From Gammaproteobacteria bacterium (GTDB taxonomy: Bacteria; Pseudomonadota; Gammaproteobacteria; Pseudomonadales; Azotimanducaceae), in assembly GCA_027297435.1 (NCBI GenBank), contig JAPUIA010000087.1, forward strand, positions 30,606-94,605: DNA of 64,000 nt, read 5' to 3'. Numbering within the stretch: the first letter of the stretch is position 1; each line of letters opens with the position of its first letter. The notes beneath the pieces are model-generated. The model ran no database searches, was not told the origin of the DNA, and saw only the letters and a list, made by a program, of their open reading frames with translations. Position numbers and translations under genes: made by a program. This document shows positions 50,722 to 59,537 of the stretch, in pieces.

Positions 50722-52641
50722 ATGTTTCGATACCTATCGGTGGTTATGTTGCTTTGCTTGTCAGTCGTCGGCAATGCAGAAGAACTCGGCACTCTCGAGC
50801 CGACGATCGATCCTGTCGATCTAGAGGCCTATGTCGACGGCATCGTGTTGGGCCGTCTCAAGGCCATGGATGTCGTTGGCGTCACGGTCTCGATCGTACA
50901 TCGTGGCGAGAGGTTATTCACCAAGGGCTACGGCTACGACGACCTGGAAGCCAAGCGCGAAGTTGACCCTGGGCGCAGTCTTTTTCGCCCCGGTTCGATA
51001 TCCAAGACGTTGACGTGGACCGCGGTAATGCAACTCTACGAGCAGGGTAAGCTCGAGCTCGATGTCGATCTTCAGCGCTACTTACCCGAGGTCGAGTTGC
51101 CGAACAGGTTCGACAAACCGATCACCATGCTCGATCTCATGGCCCATACACCGGGGCTCGAGGACTCGGCACTGGGCCATCTTTTCGAAGACCGTGCCGA
51201 AGACGTGTTACCGCTGACCGAGTACCTGCAGACGCACCAACCGGAGCAGGTGCGTCCGCCCGGCACGTGGCCGGCGTACTCCAACTACGGTGCCGCGCTA
51301 GCCGGACAGGTCGTCGCCAACGTTTCCGGCATGCCTTTCGAAGATTACATCGACCAGTACCTGCTGGAGCCTTTGGGCATGCGCAACACGACCTTTCGCG
51401 AGCCGTGGGGCGATTACCGTCCGGGCGCGATGCCGGATGAGGTGCACGCGAATTCGAGCCACGGCTACCTCAAGCTCGGCGGCCGCTTCGTCGAATCCAA
51501 CTTCGAGTTCATCGGCCAGATCGGTCCTGCGGGCGCGTTGTCGACCACGGCCGTCGACATGGCGACTTGGATGCTGACACATCTCGGCGGCGGCGCGTAC
51601 GACGGCGTACGCATCCTCGAACCTGATACCGCTAGGCTGATGCACACCCGACACTTCACACTCGATCCGATCCTCAACGGACTGCGCCACGGCTTCATCG
51701 AAGCAAAAGTGCATGGCTACAGCGCGTTTGGCCACGGCGGCGGTACGTTCCACTTTCTATCCAATCTCATCATGGTGCCGGAACTCGATCTTGGGGTGTT
51801 CATCTCGACCAACACCACCGGTGGCGGGCAACTTATCAATGGTTTCCCGGAACTGATCGTCAAACGTTACTTTCCGCGCGCTGACGATTTTACGCTGCCT
51901 GAACCGCCCGCCGATTTTGCCGAACGCGGTGCCCGCTTTGCGGGTGACTACATCGCGACGCGCCGCGCCTACTCCACGTTGGAGCGTCTCGGCACCGCGC
52001 CGGTCATGACGGTGGTGCTGAACGACGACAGGTTGCAGATCAACCTGGGATCCACCTTGATCAGGCTCGTCGAGATCGCGCCATTGACCTTCCAGAACGT
52101 AGAGACCGGCGACTTGGTCAAATTCACGGAGGATGACGACGGCGCGATCAAGGCGTTGTATCTATCGTTACCGATCATGGTGATGGAAAAGATCGGGGTT
52201 TGGGAGTCACCCGGTCTCCGTTACGGGATCATGGTGACCACCTTGGTCCTGATGGGTTTGGTGCTGGTGGGCTTTTGGTTGCGACGGGGTCGCGAACTCT
52301 CACAAACCGAGGGTGAACGCTGGGCTGCCCGGTCGACGCTTGCAATGTGCGTTGCCTGGTTGGCGGGCATTGCTATGATCGGCGTGCCGGTTGTCGAGTC
52401 GGTGAACGACTTTCGAACGGGCTTCTATGGCTTCCCGCAGCCCTTTTTCGTGGCGGGTCTCACGGCATTCCTGCTGGCGGCCGTGCTGACCTTGGCCAAT
52501 ACTGCACTGCTCTATCAGGTGTGGTCCGGCGGTCAGTGGCCCGTTTGGCGCAAGGTGCGACATACCGGCGTGGCGCTGTTGGCACTGCTCTCGCTGGTGT
52601 TCTTGTACGAGGCGAACGCCATCGGTTACCACTACTTCTAG
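50722..52641 (+). CDS. Class C beta-lactamase-like serine hydrolase with membrane C-terminus
   Basis: A 639-residue exported hydrolase of the PBP4*/esterase EstB group. The signal peptide starts MFRYLSVVMLLCLSVVGNA. Active-site SxxK is in RPGSISKTLTW, the YxN triad in WPAYSNYGAAL, and the third motif in FGHGGGTFHF. The C-terminal 160 residues contain about four hydrophobic helices. A TTG at 50701 overlaps the previous stop, but GGAGG five bases before the ATG at 50722 and the signal peptide make the latter the better start. The substrate is unknown. Confidence 0.88.
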   Translation: MFRYLSVVMLLCLSVVGNAEELGTLEPTIDPVDLEAYVDGIVLGRLKAMDVVGVTVSIVHRGERLFTKGYGYDDLEAKREVDPGRSLFRPGSISKTLTWTAVMQLYEQGKLELDVDLQRYLPEVELPNRFDKPITMLDLMAHTPGLEDSALGHLFEDRAEDVLPLTEYLQTHQPEQVRPPGTWPAYSNYGAALAGQVVANVSGMPFEDYIDQYLLEPLGMRNTTFREPWGDYRPGAMPDEVHANSSHGYLKLGGRFVESNFEFIGQIGPAGALSTTAVDMATWMLTHLGGGAYDGVRILEPDTARLMHTRHFTLDPILNGLRHGFIEAKVHGYSAFGHGGGTFHFLSNLIMVPELDLGVFISTNTTGGGQLINGFPELIVKRYFPRADDFTLPEPPADFAERGARFAGDYIATRRAYSTLERLGTAPVMTVVLNDDRLQINLGSTLIRLVEIAPLTFQNVETGDLVKFTEDDDGAIKALYLSLPIMVMEKIGVWESPGLRYGIMVTTLVLMGLVLVGFWLRRGRELSQTEGERWAARSTLAMCVAWLAGIAMIGVPVVESVNDFRTGFYGFPQPFFVAGLTAFLLAAVLTLANTALLYQVWSGGQWPVWRKVRHTGVALLALLSLVFLYEANAIGYHYF

Positions 52642-52650
52642 GAGGGGCAA

Positions 52651-54063
52651 GTGGGCGACGAGATCCAGCGCCGACACTTCAACGCTGAGGATTTCAGCGT
52701 GTTTCGATTTCGTCTCGATGACGAAACCAAGCTGCTCGGTGAACACTTCGCCTCGGGGCTGTTTAGTGTACGCGGCGATGTCGCGGGGTTTGAGTTGGAA
52801 GCTTGGTTGATCGATGCCAATGGCGACCCGCTACCTAAGAACCACGACTTTCTGGAACGGTTGAGTAACCCGCTCGTGGTGCCGGAGCTTGCAAGCTACA
52901 ACGTCGAACTCAACGGCAGTCCAACCGCCCTCACGGGTCGCACTTTCTCTCGGCTGCATGACGAATTGTCGGCGACATGGCGCGATTGTCGTACAGCAGC
53001 GGATGATCTTGGATGCCACCTGGTGACGATCGGTATCTTACCGACCATTCGGGAAACGCTCTTGAGTTCTGAATACATGTCGAAGATGGTGCGCTATCAG
53101 GCTTTGAACGACCGGGTGATGGCTTTGCGCGATGGCAAACCGCTGGAATTGCAGATCGAAGGCGACGTCGATCTCGACATGCAACACCCCGATGTGATGT
53201 TGGAGGCGGCGACGACCTCCTTTCAGATTCACCTGCAGTGCAAGCCCGAACGTGCCGTTCGCGATTTCAACGCGGCAATCATTGCCTCGGCACCTATGGT
53301 TGCCGCTAGCGCCAATTCGCCGTTGTTGTTTGGGCGTTTGTTATGGGACGAAACGCGCATCCCGCTATTCGAACAAGCGGTCGATACCGGCGATCACTAC
53401 CCGCATCGAGTGAGTTTTGGCACGGGCTATGCTGACGATTCACTGTTTGAGGTGTTTCAGGAGAACCAGAAAGCCCATCCTATTCTGATTCCTGCGGTTC
53501 ACGATGATGCCGCAAACAAGTTTTCTCACGTACGTTTTCACAACGGCACAATCTGGCGTTGGAACCGACCGTTGATCGGTTTCGATCACGATGGTCAAGT
53601 ACATCTGCGCATCGAACATCGGGTCGTACCGGCGGGACCGACCGTCAAGGATTGTGTTGCCAACGCAGCGTTGTTCTTCGGCCTGGTGCGTGGTTTCGGT
53701 CTCGAGTCAGAGCCTATCGAGCAACGCGTCCGTTTCGAAGTGACCCAGACCAACTTTTACAACGCCGCCCGGCATGGGCTCGCCGGCAGAGTCGTTTGGA
53801 ATGACAGAGAGGTGGGTATTCGAGAACTCTTGTTGGAGGAGTTGTTGCCGCTCGCCCGGCGTGGTCTACAGAGCTACGGTATTCCCGGGGTTGATATCGA
53901 CGACTACCTGGGCGTCGTCGAGGCGCGCGTCGAGACGACCCAGAACGGCGCCACATGGCAACGACGTTGGATTGGTAAACATGGCCTGCATCCGAATGCA
54001 TTGGTCATGGCGTACCTAGAACGGCAGGATCAAGGCGACCCCGTGCATACCTGGGCGTTATGA
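52651..54063 (+). CDS. Glutamate-cysteine ligase-like carboxylate-amine ligase (GCS2 family)
   Basis: A 470-residue ATP-dependent ligase. Typical GCS2 elements include VAGFELEAWLID (ATP/metal site), YNVELNGSP, SSEYMSKMVRYQALND and VHLRIEHRVVPAGP. GCS2 members join glutamate to cysteine or other amines. The gene starts with GTG after AGGAGGGG and its stop overlaps the next gene by four bases. Neighbourhood with a deacylase and a glutathione peroxidase makes a thiol-related role attractive but unproven. Confidence 0.83.
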   Translation: MGDEIQRRHFNAEDFSVFRFRLDDETKLLGEHFASGLFSVRGDVAGFELEAWLIDANGDPLPKNHDFLERLSNPLVVPELASYNVELNGSPTALTGRTFSRLHDELSATWRDCRTAADDLGCHLVTIGILPTIRETLLSSEYMSKMVRYQALNDRVMALRDGKPLELQIEGDVDLDMQHPDVMLEAATTSFQIHLQCKPERAVRDFNAAIIASAPMVAASANSPLLFGRLLWDETRIPLFEQAVDTGDHYPHRVSFGTGYADDSLFEVFQENQKAHPILIPAVHDDAANKFSHVRFHNGTIWRWNRPLIGFDHDGQVHLRIEHRVVPAGPTVKDCVANAALFFGLVRGFGLESEPIEQRVRFEVTQTNFYNAARHGLAGRVVWNDREVGIRELLLEELLPLARRGLQSYGIPGVDIDDYLGVVEARVETTQNGATWQRRWIGKHGLHPNALVMAYLERQDQGDPVHTWAL

Positions 54064-55040
54064 CGGCGCTGACGATTCTCGATCAGTTGCCGAGCGGCTT
54101 GCTCGAAACGGATCCTAAAGCGCTGCTGTCCGTGCTCGGCGGCCCTACGTTGATACGGTTACCCGGGGATGCAGAGCCGCCGCTCTTCGTCAGCGTGCTG
54201 CTTCACGGCAATGAAGTCAGCGGCTGGATTGGCGTACGGCGGCTGCTGCGTCAGCAAACGCGGCTGCCACGCAGCGTCTGGTTGTTCATCGGCAACGTGG
54301 CCGCAGCCGCTCAAGCCGTGCGCAGCCTTCCCGGCCAGCCGGATTTCAACCGCATGTGGCGGAATGCCACGCATCCGGTGGCGACCGCGGTGCTGGCTGC
54401 CATCGCCGATACCCAGCTGTTCGCGGTGGTAGACCTGCACAACAATACGGGCAGCAACCCTCACTACGCTGTGGTAACCGACCTGGCGCCCGGTAGCTTA
54501 GGGCTTGCCAAGCTTTTCTCCGATACCGCCGTGTACGTCAAGCAACCCGCCACCGTCTTGACCCGCGCATTCGAAGGCAAAGCGCCCAGCGTCGGGTTGG
54601 AGCTTGGGCCGGTGGGCGACCCGCGAGCGGATCGCCGGGCCCATGGTTTTCTGAAGCAACTGTTGAACCTAGGTCGATTACCGCATACACAGCCCGAGCA
54701 ATTAGCCTTGTTCCGCACGGTGGCGCGGGTGCTTGTGCCCGAGGATGTGGTGTTTGGCTTTGCCGCAGAAGCCGATGGCGAGGTGGAGTTGGTGCTGGAT
54801 GACAGCATCGAGGCCAGCAACTTTGCGACGCTGCCTGCGGGTACTTGGTTTGGCCGTAGCCGCGGCAATGCACGACTGTGCGTGTTGGACAACGACCACC
54901 GAGAGGTGACCGATGACTATTTTGATACTCGGGACGGAAACTTGAGCGCCCGGCTGCCCGTGATCCCCGCGATGTACACGACAGACCCCCTGGTCGTGCG
55001 GCAGGATTGCTTGTGCTACTTCATGGAACGGCTGAACTAG
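54060..55040 (+). CDS. Succinylglutamate desuccinylase/aspartoacylase family deacylase
   Basis: A 326-residue zinc carboxypeptidase-fold enzyme (M14-like). Zinc ligands: His and Glu in LLHGNEVSGWIG (around residue 56) and His in VVDLHNNTGSNPHY (around residue 132). The proton-donor Glu is probably in SVGLELGPVGDP. The family removes acyl groups from N-acyl amino acids. It is co-translated with the GCS2-type ligase (ATGA overlap), suggesting that ligase and deacylase act on the same metabolite. Confidence 0.85.
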   Translation: MTALTILDQLPSGLLETDPKALLSVLGGPTLIRLPGDAEPPLFVSVLLHGNEVSGWIGVRRLLRQQTRLPRSVWLFIGNVAAAAQAVRSLPGQPDFNRMWRNATHPVATAVLAAIADTQLFAVVDLHNNTGSNPHYAVVTDLAPGSLGLAKLFSDTAVYVKQPATVLTRAFEGKAPSVGLELGPVGDPRADRRAHGFLKQLLNLGRLPHTQPEQLALFRTVARVLVPEDVVFGFAAEADGEVELVLDDSIEASNFATLPAGTWFGRSRGNARLCVLDNDHREVTDDYFDTRDGNLSARLPVIPAMYTTDPLVVRQDCLCYFMERLN

Positions 55041-55131
55041 CATACCCGATGGGGCGTTAAACCCCGCAGTAGCGATGCTGCGGCGGCTCATCTAACATCG
55101 TCTCGCTACTTTCGCTCAAGGAACCAACGCT

Positions 55132-55611
55132 ATGGCGAGTTTCTACGACTTTGAGGTGCAGTCCATCACCGGAGAATCGGTGGACTTGGCTGGCTTCAAA
55201 GATCAGCTTTGTCTAGTGGTGAACGTCGCTAGCCAGTGAGGCTTCACGCCTCAGTACGCCGGGTTGCGTACTCTGCAAGAACAACATCAAGGCGACGGAT
55301 TCACGGTGCTGGCCTTTCCGTGCAACCAGTTTGGTGCCCAAGAGCCGGGCAGCAATGAAGAGATCCTGGAATTCGCGACATCGAAGTTCGACGTCAACTT
55401 TCCGATGTTTGCGAAGATAGAGGTCAACGGCGACGGCGCTTCTGACCTTTACGAACACCTGAAATCCGAGCAGCAAGACGCGCAAGGCAAGGCGGACATT
55501 GCCTGGAATTTCACCAAGTTTCTCATCGACCGTTCGGGTGCGGTGGTCGCGCGGTACGCCCCGCCGGTGGCGCCGGAGGATATCGCTGAGGCGATTGCGA
55601 AGCGCCTCTAG
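55132..55611 (+). CDS. gpx: Glutathione peroxidase, predicted selenoprotein (in-frame UGA)
   Basis: Reduces peroxides with a thiol donor. Starting at ATG 55132 (AAGGA 9 bases upstream) the frame reads VVNVASQ, then TGA at 55237-55239 (residue 36), then GFTPQYAGLRTLQEQH, and continues to 55611 for 159 residues. The TGA is exactly where all glutathione peroxidases have the catalytic Cys or Sec. The other catalytic residues are intact (Gln in FPCNQFG, Trp and Asn in IAWNFTKF). A hairpin with SECIS-like geometry lies just downstream. Ordinary gene callers would report only the part after 55264. A nonsense mutation is the less likely alternative. Confidence 0.87.
55253..55272 (+). promoter_or_regulatory. 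Predicted bacterial SECIS element
   Basis: Perfect seven-base stem AGTACGC/GCGTACT with loop CGGGTT. The loop begins 20 bases after the UGA and has G as its second base, inside the accepted range for bacterial SECIS (loop 16-37 bases from UGA, G in its first two positions). A competing hairpin TGAGGC-TTCAC-GCCTCA includes the UGA itself. Confidence 0.6.
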
Positions 55612-55625
55612 GGCGGTACGAGCGG

Positions 55626-55815
55626 CTAGCAGTCTGTCGGACTTAGCTCACCTACTGCGGAAAAGCCGGGTTTTGGTGGGTTTTGGCGGGCCTTCTCGTC
55701 AAATATGGCTCGATATTCTCCTCAAAGCCGCGCCAAAAACCCACGGATCCGGTTCCCAATCGCTTCGCGATTGGCTTTCCCTCGCTACGGCGGTCTAAGT
55801 CCGACAGGCTGCTAG
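55626..55815. mobile_element. MITE-like element with 21-bp terminal inverted repeats
   Basis: The left end CTAGCAGTCTGTCGGACTTAG (55626-55646, one base different) is inverted at 55795-55815. The 190-bp unit has no coding capacity. Internally, GTGGGTTTTGGCG and CGCCAAAAACCCAC form a further inverted pair, so the whole can fold as a long stem. The outer CTAG at each end may be the target duplication. It lies between the glutathione peroxidase gene and the convergent gene, whose stop codon falls inside its right end. Confidence 0.65.
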
Positions 55816-56591
55816 GTACGAGCTGCGTAAATGGTATTGATTCGATCTTCGGTGAGCACCGATTCGGGTCGCTGATCCCGGAGCGCGATTTTTACGTACG
55901 GTTGTTCTTTACCGTCCAGGATAAACGGCGCGCCATGTTGTTTGGCCCACTTCGCTGCAAAGTTGAGATCCTTAGGACGATTGATATTGCGTACGAGAAT
56001 GACCGAGCGATGATCCAACCGATCGCCGCAACGGGTCAGCAAACCCTGCACGCCGCTTGGCAGGGCATGCGAACCGTCGCAGATCACGAGTGTGAAGTTG
56101 GCGGGCAACTTACCCGGGTCGATGAGGTACCAGACGAAATCGTCGAAGATCTCCGCCGGTGAGTTGATGATGTGGGCTTTTTCGACACCGTATTGCGCTA
56201 GCCGGGCGCGCACCAGATTGCCCCACTGGGGTTGGTGTTCGAGTGTCCAGAGATGCTTGTTGGGCGATGCGCTCGCATGACAGATGGCACCCAGTACGAA
56301 AGTGGTAAAGCTGGACCCACATTGCAGTATGGGACCTTCGGTGAGAAGTGCTTCGTCGACGCACTTGTCGATGAACTGCCAATTGTCCTCGGCGAGGGGG
56401 TCGCCCCAATCGCGATACAGCGCACGTAGGTTGGGCCGGTCTACCCGTTCCGGCAGTTCGGCGACGACTCGACGCATGCGTTGGTCGAGCCGGTACTGAC
56501 GGTGATAGACGTCGCTGCGACTCCGCAGCCCCTTGCTGAAGACCTGCAGTTTAGTTCGCTCACGCTTGATCGCCTGATTTCTCTTGGTCAT
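55812..56591 (-). CDS. Methyltransferase-like protein of unknown substrate
   Basis: 259 residues. The Lys/Arg-rich N-terminus is followed by a Rossmann-like domain with ILQCGSSFTTFVLGAI (motif I position), WTLEHQPQWGNLVRARLAQY (acidic residue for SAM ribose) and FTLVICDGSHALPSG. This layout resembles small SAM-dependent methyltransferases attached to cell-surface polysaccharide loci, but sequence signatures are weak. The TAG stop is supplied by the right terminal repeat of the MITE-like element, so the C-terminus may have been altered by its insertion. Confidence 0.68.
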   Translation of the reverse strand: MTKRNQAIKRERTKLQVFSKGLRSRSDVYHRQYRLDQRMRRVVAELPERVDRPNLRALYRDWGDPLAEDNWQFIDKCVDEALLTEGPILQCGSSFTTFVLGAICHASASPNKHLWTLEHQPQWGNLVRARLAQYGVEKAHIINSPAEIFDDFVWYLIDPGKLPANFTLVICDGSHALPSGVQGLLTRCGDRLDHRSVILVRNINRPKDLNFAAKWAKQHGAPFILDGKEQPYVKIALRDQRPESVLTEDRINTIYAART

Positions 56592-56721
56592 GGTGCAAGC
56601 ATTCTGGTCTCTCTCTCGGCCTGAGTATAGAACGGCGCGGTTGTCGCACTAGTGACCTGGCGCACGGCTGCAGCATCGAGAGGATTCGCGTACCCTTCAA
56701 TCGACGGTGTGAGGAGGCGTC

Positions 56722-57750
56722 ATGCGGGGGTTGGTTTCGCTGTCTTTGTGGATAGGCGCGGTGTCGCTCTGTCACGCCGATCCGTTGTTCGAATCCCATG
56801 TTCCCCTGAATATCCGCCTCGAAGCGCCGCTGCAGTCGATGGCGCGCGACCGTGCCAGCGAGCCGCAAGAGCATGCTGGATCGTTCAGCTATACCGAGGC
56901 CGACGGCACGCTGGTGCGCTTTGCCATTTTGGTTCGGCCTCGAGGCAAGAACCGACGCCTGAGAGAGGTGTGTCAGTTCCCGCCCTTGAGGCTCAACTTC
57001 AAGAAGGGCGAGGTCAAGGGCACGCTGTTCAAGAAGCAGGATAAGTTGAAACTCGTCACCCACTGCGCGTCGATGGCTTCCAAGAGCACACGGGCCTCCG
57101 ACCACCTGTGGCTCGAGTACCTTGCCTATCGAATCTACAACCAAATAACGGACAAGAGTTTTCGCGTGCGTCCGCTTGTCATAAGCTATCTCGATACGAA
57201 GAGCCAGCGCGAATACGCGCAACCGGGATTTCTCATTGAGAGCAATGAACGCTTGGCGCATCGATTGGACACGAACGTTTTCGAGCAGAATGCCATCCAT
57301 CCGCGTGAGCTGCACGACGACTCGCAGCTCGTCGAGCTTCTGCAATACCTGCTTGGCAACACCGACTTCTCACTTATTCGCGGGCCGCAGGGGGATCGTT
57401 GTTGCCACAACATGCTGTTGATGGGCGAGACGCCGCAATTCTTGCCCGTCCCCTACGACTTCGACATCACCGGCTTCGTCAATCGACCAGGGTCGGTACC
57501 CGCGGAGGGGCTTGGGATTAGACGCGTCACGCAAAGGATCTATCGTGGTTTCTGTCGCGAACCGGCGCTGCTCGAACAAGCTGTCGCACGCTATGTCGAT
57601 GAGCGCGTTGCGATCGTGACCCTGATCGAGGAACAAGCCACACTGAGCGACTCGTCGAAGTCGAAGGCCCGGAAGTTCCTCGACCGGTTCTACGACACGC
57701 TGGGCAACCCCAAGGACTTCGAGCGCCGGATCGTCAAACGCTGTCGCTAG
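56722..57750 (+). CDS. Exported CotH/atypical kinase-like protein
   Basis: 342 residues with a signal peptide (MRGLVSLSLWIGAVSLCHA). The C-terminal half has a kinase-like pattern: QYLLGNTDFSLI (catalytic Asp region), CCHNMLLM (Asn) and VPVPYDFDITGFVN (metal-binding DFD). The N-terminal part shows basic residues in VRPRGKNRRLREVCQFPPL and FKKGEVKGTLFKKQDKLKLV. Families of this kind phosphorylate proteins or lipids outside the cytoplasm. It converges with the operon that holds a related but degenerate domain. Confidence 0.7.
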   Translation: MRGLVSLSLWIGAVSLCHADPLFESHVPLNIRLEAPLQSMARDRASEPQEHAGSFSYTEADGTLVRFAILVRPRGKNRRLREVCQFPPLRLNFKKGEVKGTLFKKQDKLKLVTHCASMASKSTRASDHLWLEYLAYRIYNQITDKSFRVRPLVISYLDTKSQREYAQPGFLIESNERLAHRLDTNVFEQNAIHPRELHDDSQLVELLQYLLGNTDFSLIRGPQGDRCCHNMLLMGETPQFLPVPYDFDITGFVNRPGSVPAEGLGIRRVTQRIYRGFCREPALLEQAVARYVDERVAIVTLIEEQATLSDSSKSKARKFLDRFYDTLGNPKDFERRIVKRCR

Positions 57751-57778
57751 CCTTTTCCGGCTAATTGGTTCAATTTCC

Positions 57779-58726
57779 CTAGCCCTTGGTCAGCCAGTTC
57801 GCAAGCAACTCACTGACTCTCGGGTGGGCGAGGTAACCCACTGAGCTGTGCGGGTTCGATCGACCGTAACGCACGCTCAAGTTGTAGATACGGTAGTCGA
57901 CCAGTTGGCTCAGAAGGTGTCGATCCAGCATGGCGGCAAAATCGTTGGCCACCGTCTCGTCGTGACACATGTAGTCGTCCTCGGCCGCGAGGTTGTACCA
58001 ATTGAGCAGGTTGTTGGGGTAGCGCTGCGCATCGGGAGCATCGGCGCCCCGTAAGTGCTTTTTCACCGTTTCATCGGCGAGCGGCGAGCCCAAGGTGATC
58101 CATGTGTGGAATTTCGTCTGGCTGGGTGCTTCGCCATAAGCGAGATCCCATAGCGCGTTGTAGACGACCACGCTGCCCAGACAATGCGAGACGATGAGCG
58201 TTTGCGCGTCGCCGTCGGCGGCACGCCGCAATGCCTTGCCGACGCGGTCGTCCAACGCATTCGCAAAGGCTTCACCGCGCATGTACAGCCCGAGTTCCGG
58301 CGCGATACGCCTCCAAAAGTGGCTGCCGAGTCCGATGCGCGAGGCGAGTGGTGCGCCGATGTCCGTCAAAAACTCCTTGATGGAGTTCTTGCCGGGTAGC
58401 TGCTCGTAGTACACGCGACGAAAGCGCTTCGATCTGTCGAGTTGGGCGAAGCGGTTCAGCGCGGCTTCACGGTCGGCGACGTCGAGCGCTTCGTCGTAGA
58501 CTTCCTCGTCGCTGTTTTCCAACATCGCGTTGACCAGATCGCCGTAGTAGACGAAACGCACATCGACGCTGGCGAGGTGGTTCACGACGTGCCCGTGATC
58601 GCGCTGCAAGCCCGTCGCCAGTGCCCGCAGCCAGAGTTCTTGCAGCACTGATTCGGCCGGCTTCCAACCCCTGCCGTGGACGCACACGAGTGTTTTCTTA
58701 AGTTTAGTTGAACTGTTCATAGACAC
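57779..58726 (-). CDS. Alpha/beta hydrolase-fold protein
   Basis: 315 residues without signal peptide. An oxyanion-type VCVHGRGWKPAES opens the protein and the nucleophile elbow is LIVSHCLGSVVVYNAL, both typical of lipase-like hydrolases; WITLGSPLADETV and a late His (YLAHPRVSELL) complete the expected order. Substrate unknown. It is the last gene of a four-gene minus-strand operon and overlaps the upstream gene by 23 bases. Confidence 0.75.
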   Translation of the reverse strand: MSMNSSTKLKKTLVCVHGRGWKPAESVLQELWLRALATGLQRDHGHVVNHLASVDVRFVYYGDLVNAMLENSDEEVYDEALDVADREAALNRFAQLDRSKRFRRVYYEQLPGKNSIKEFLTDIGAPLASRIGLGSHFWRRIAPELGLYMRGEAFANALDDRVGKALRRAADGDAQTLIVSHCLGSVVVYNALWDLAYGEAPSQTKFHTWITLGSPLADETVKKHLRGADAPDAQRYPNNLLNWYNLAAEDDYMCHDETVANDFAAMLDRHLLSQLVDYRIYNLSVRYGRSNPHSSVGYLAHPRVSELLANWLTKG

Positions 58727-59537
58727 TCAGACGCGCCTGGCGGTTACCGCCTTCGTCCGCCAACAGGAGTGAGCGTTGGCGGGTCAACGCCACTCCCTCC
58801 GCCTGTCGGTGCCGATCGGCAGTGGGTAATACGTATGCGTCCAGGACTTCACCGTCCTGGGTGAGCTTCGCCAGCGCTGCTTGCTTCGCCGCAATCAAGA
58901 CGACGGTGGAGCCGTCGAGCACAATCGCAGATGGGTTGAAATTGCTGGTCTGCAAGCGATCGGTGATCTCTTCCGCATCCATGTTGAACAAGGTGTCCAA
59001 CCGCTCTTCTAATAGCCACCAACGAAACACGACGATCCGGTCGCTGAGCGCTCTCGTCAGGGTTTGTTTGCAGGCGATCAGCAGGGACTCATCCCGCGGG
59101 TCGAAGGTCAGTCCTTCCACCTCGCAGAAGACCCCCGCTCCGGTATCTTGCCGGGTAAACTCGACGGTGTCCTCATCGTCTCCCTCTTGGAACGATATCA
59201 ACGTCCCGCCGCTCGTGATGATGTGTAGCGCGCCGGTGCTCGCGGCGATGCCCTCGAAATCGCCCCTGAGCACCGGATCGCTGACAGCGAACCTTTTGAT
59301 CAGGCGGCCTTCGTTGTAATCGAGTTCGTAAACGTACGCCGCCTCGTCCGCGATCGCGAAGAGTCGTTGGTCCTCTGTCAGGGCCAGCCCAGAAACCTCG
59401 TTCAATGCCTTAGGCAGCTTCCACTGGTGCATCTGGCTGTATCGAAAAGGGTGATCTTGTTGAGTGCTCGAGGTCTCTACGCCACAAGCACCGACCAGCA
59501 ACGCAGCCAGGCCGTAGCTAATCGGCCTACAGCTCAT
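58704..59537 (-). CDS. SdiA-regulated-like beta-propeller lipoprotein
   Basis: About 277 residues. The lipobox is LLVGAC near residue 16 from the ATG at 59537; a GTG at 59552 is an alternative. The domain has repeated strands (EVSGLALTEDQRLFAIADE, CEVEGLTFDPRDESLLIACK, AEGVALTRQRSLLLADEG), the pattern of the SdiA-regulated six-bladed propeller family. The role is unknown, probably binding at the outer membrane. The start overlaps the stop of the DUF4956 gene by 11 bases. Confidence 0.78.
   Translation of the reverse strand: MSCRPISYGLAALLVGACGVETSSTQQDHPFRYSQMHQWKLPKALNEVSGLALTEDQRLFAIADEAAYVYELDYNEGRLIKRFAVSDPVLRGDFEGIAASTGALHIITSGGTLISFQEGDDEDTVEFTRQDTGAGVFCEVEGLTFDPRDESLLIACKQTLTRALSDRIVVFRWWLLEERLDTLFNMDAEEITDRLQTSNFNPSAIVLDGSTVVLIAAKQAALAKLTQDGEVLDAYVLPTADRHRQAEGVALTRQRSLLLADEGGNRQARLSVYEQFN

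Noticed and set aside
55264..55611. Stand-alone 115-codon glutathione peroxidase fragment
   Set aside because: It lacks the N-terminal strand and the catalytic residue; the in-frame extension through the UGA to 55132 restores a complete enzyme.
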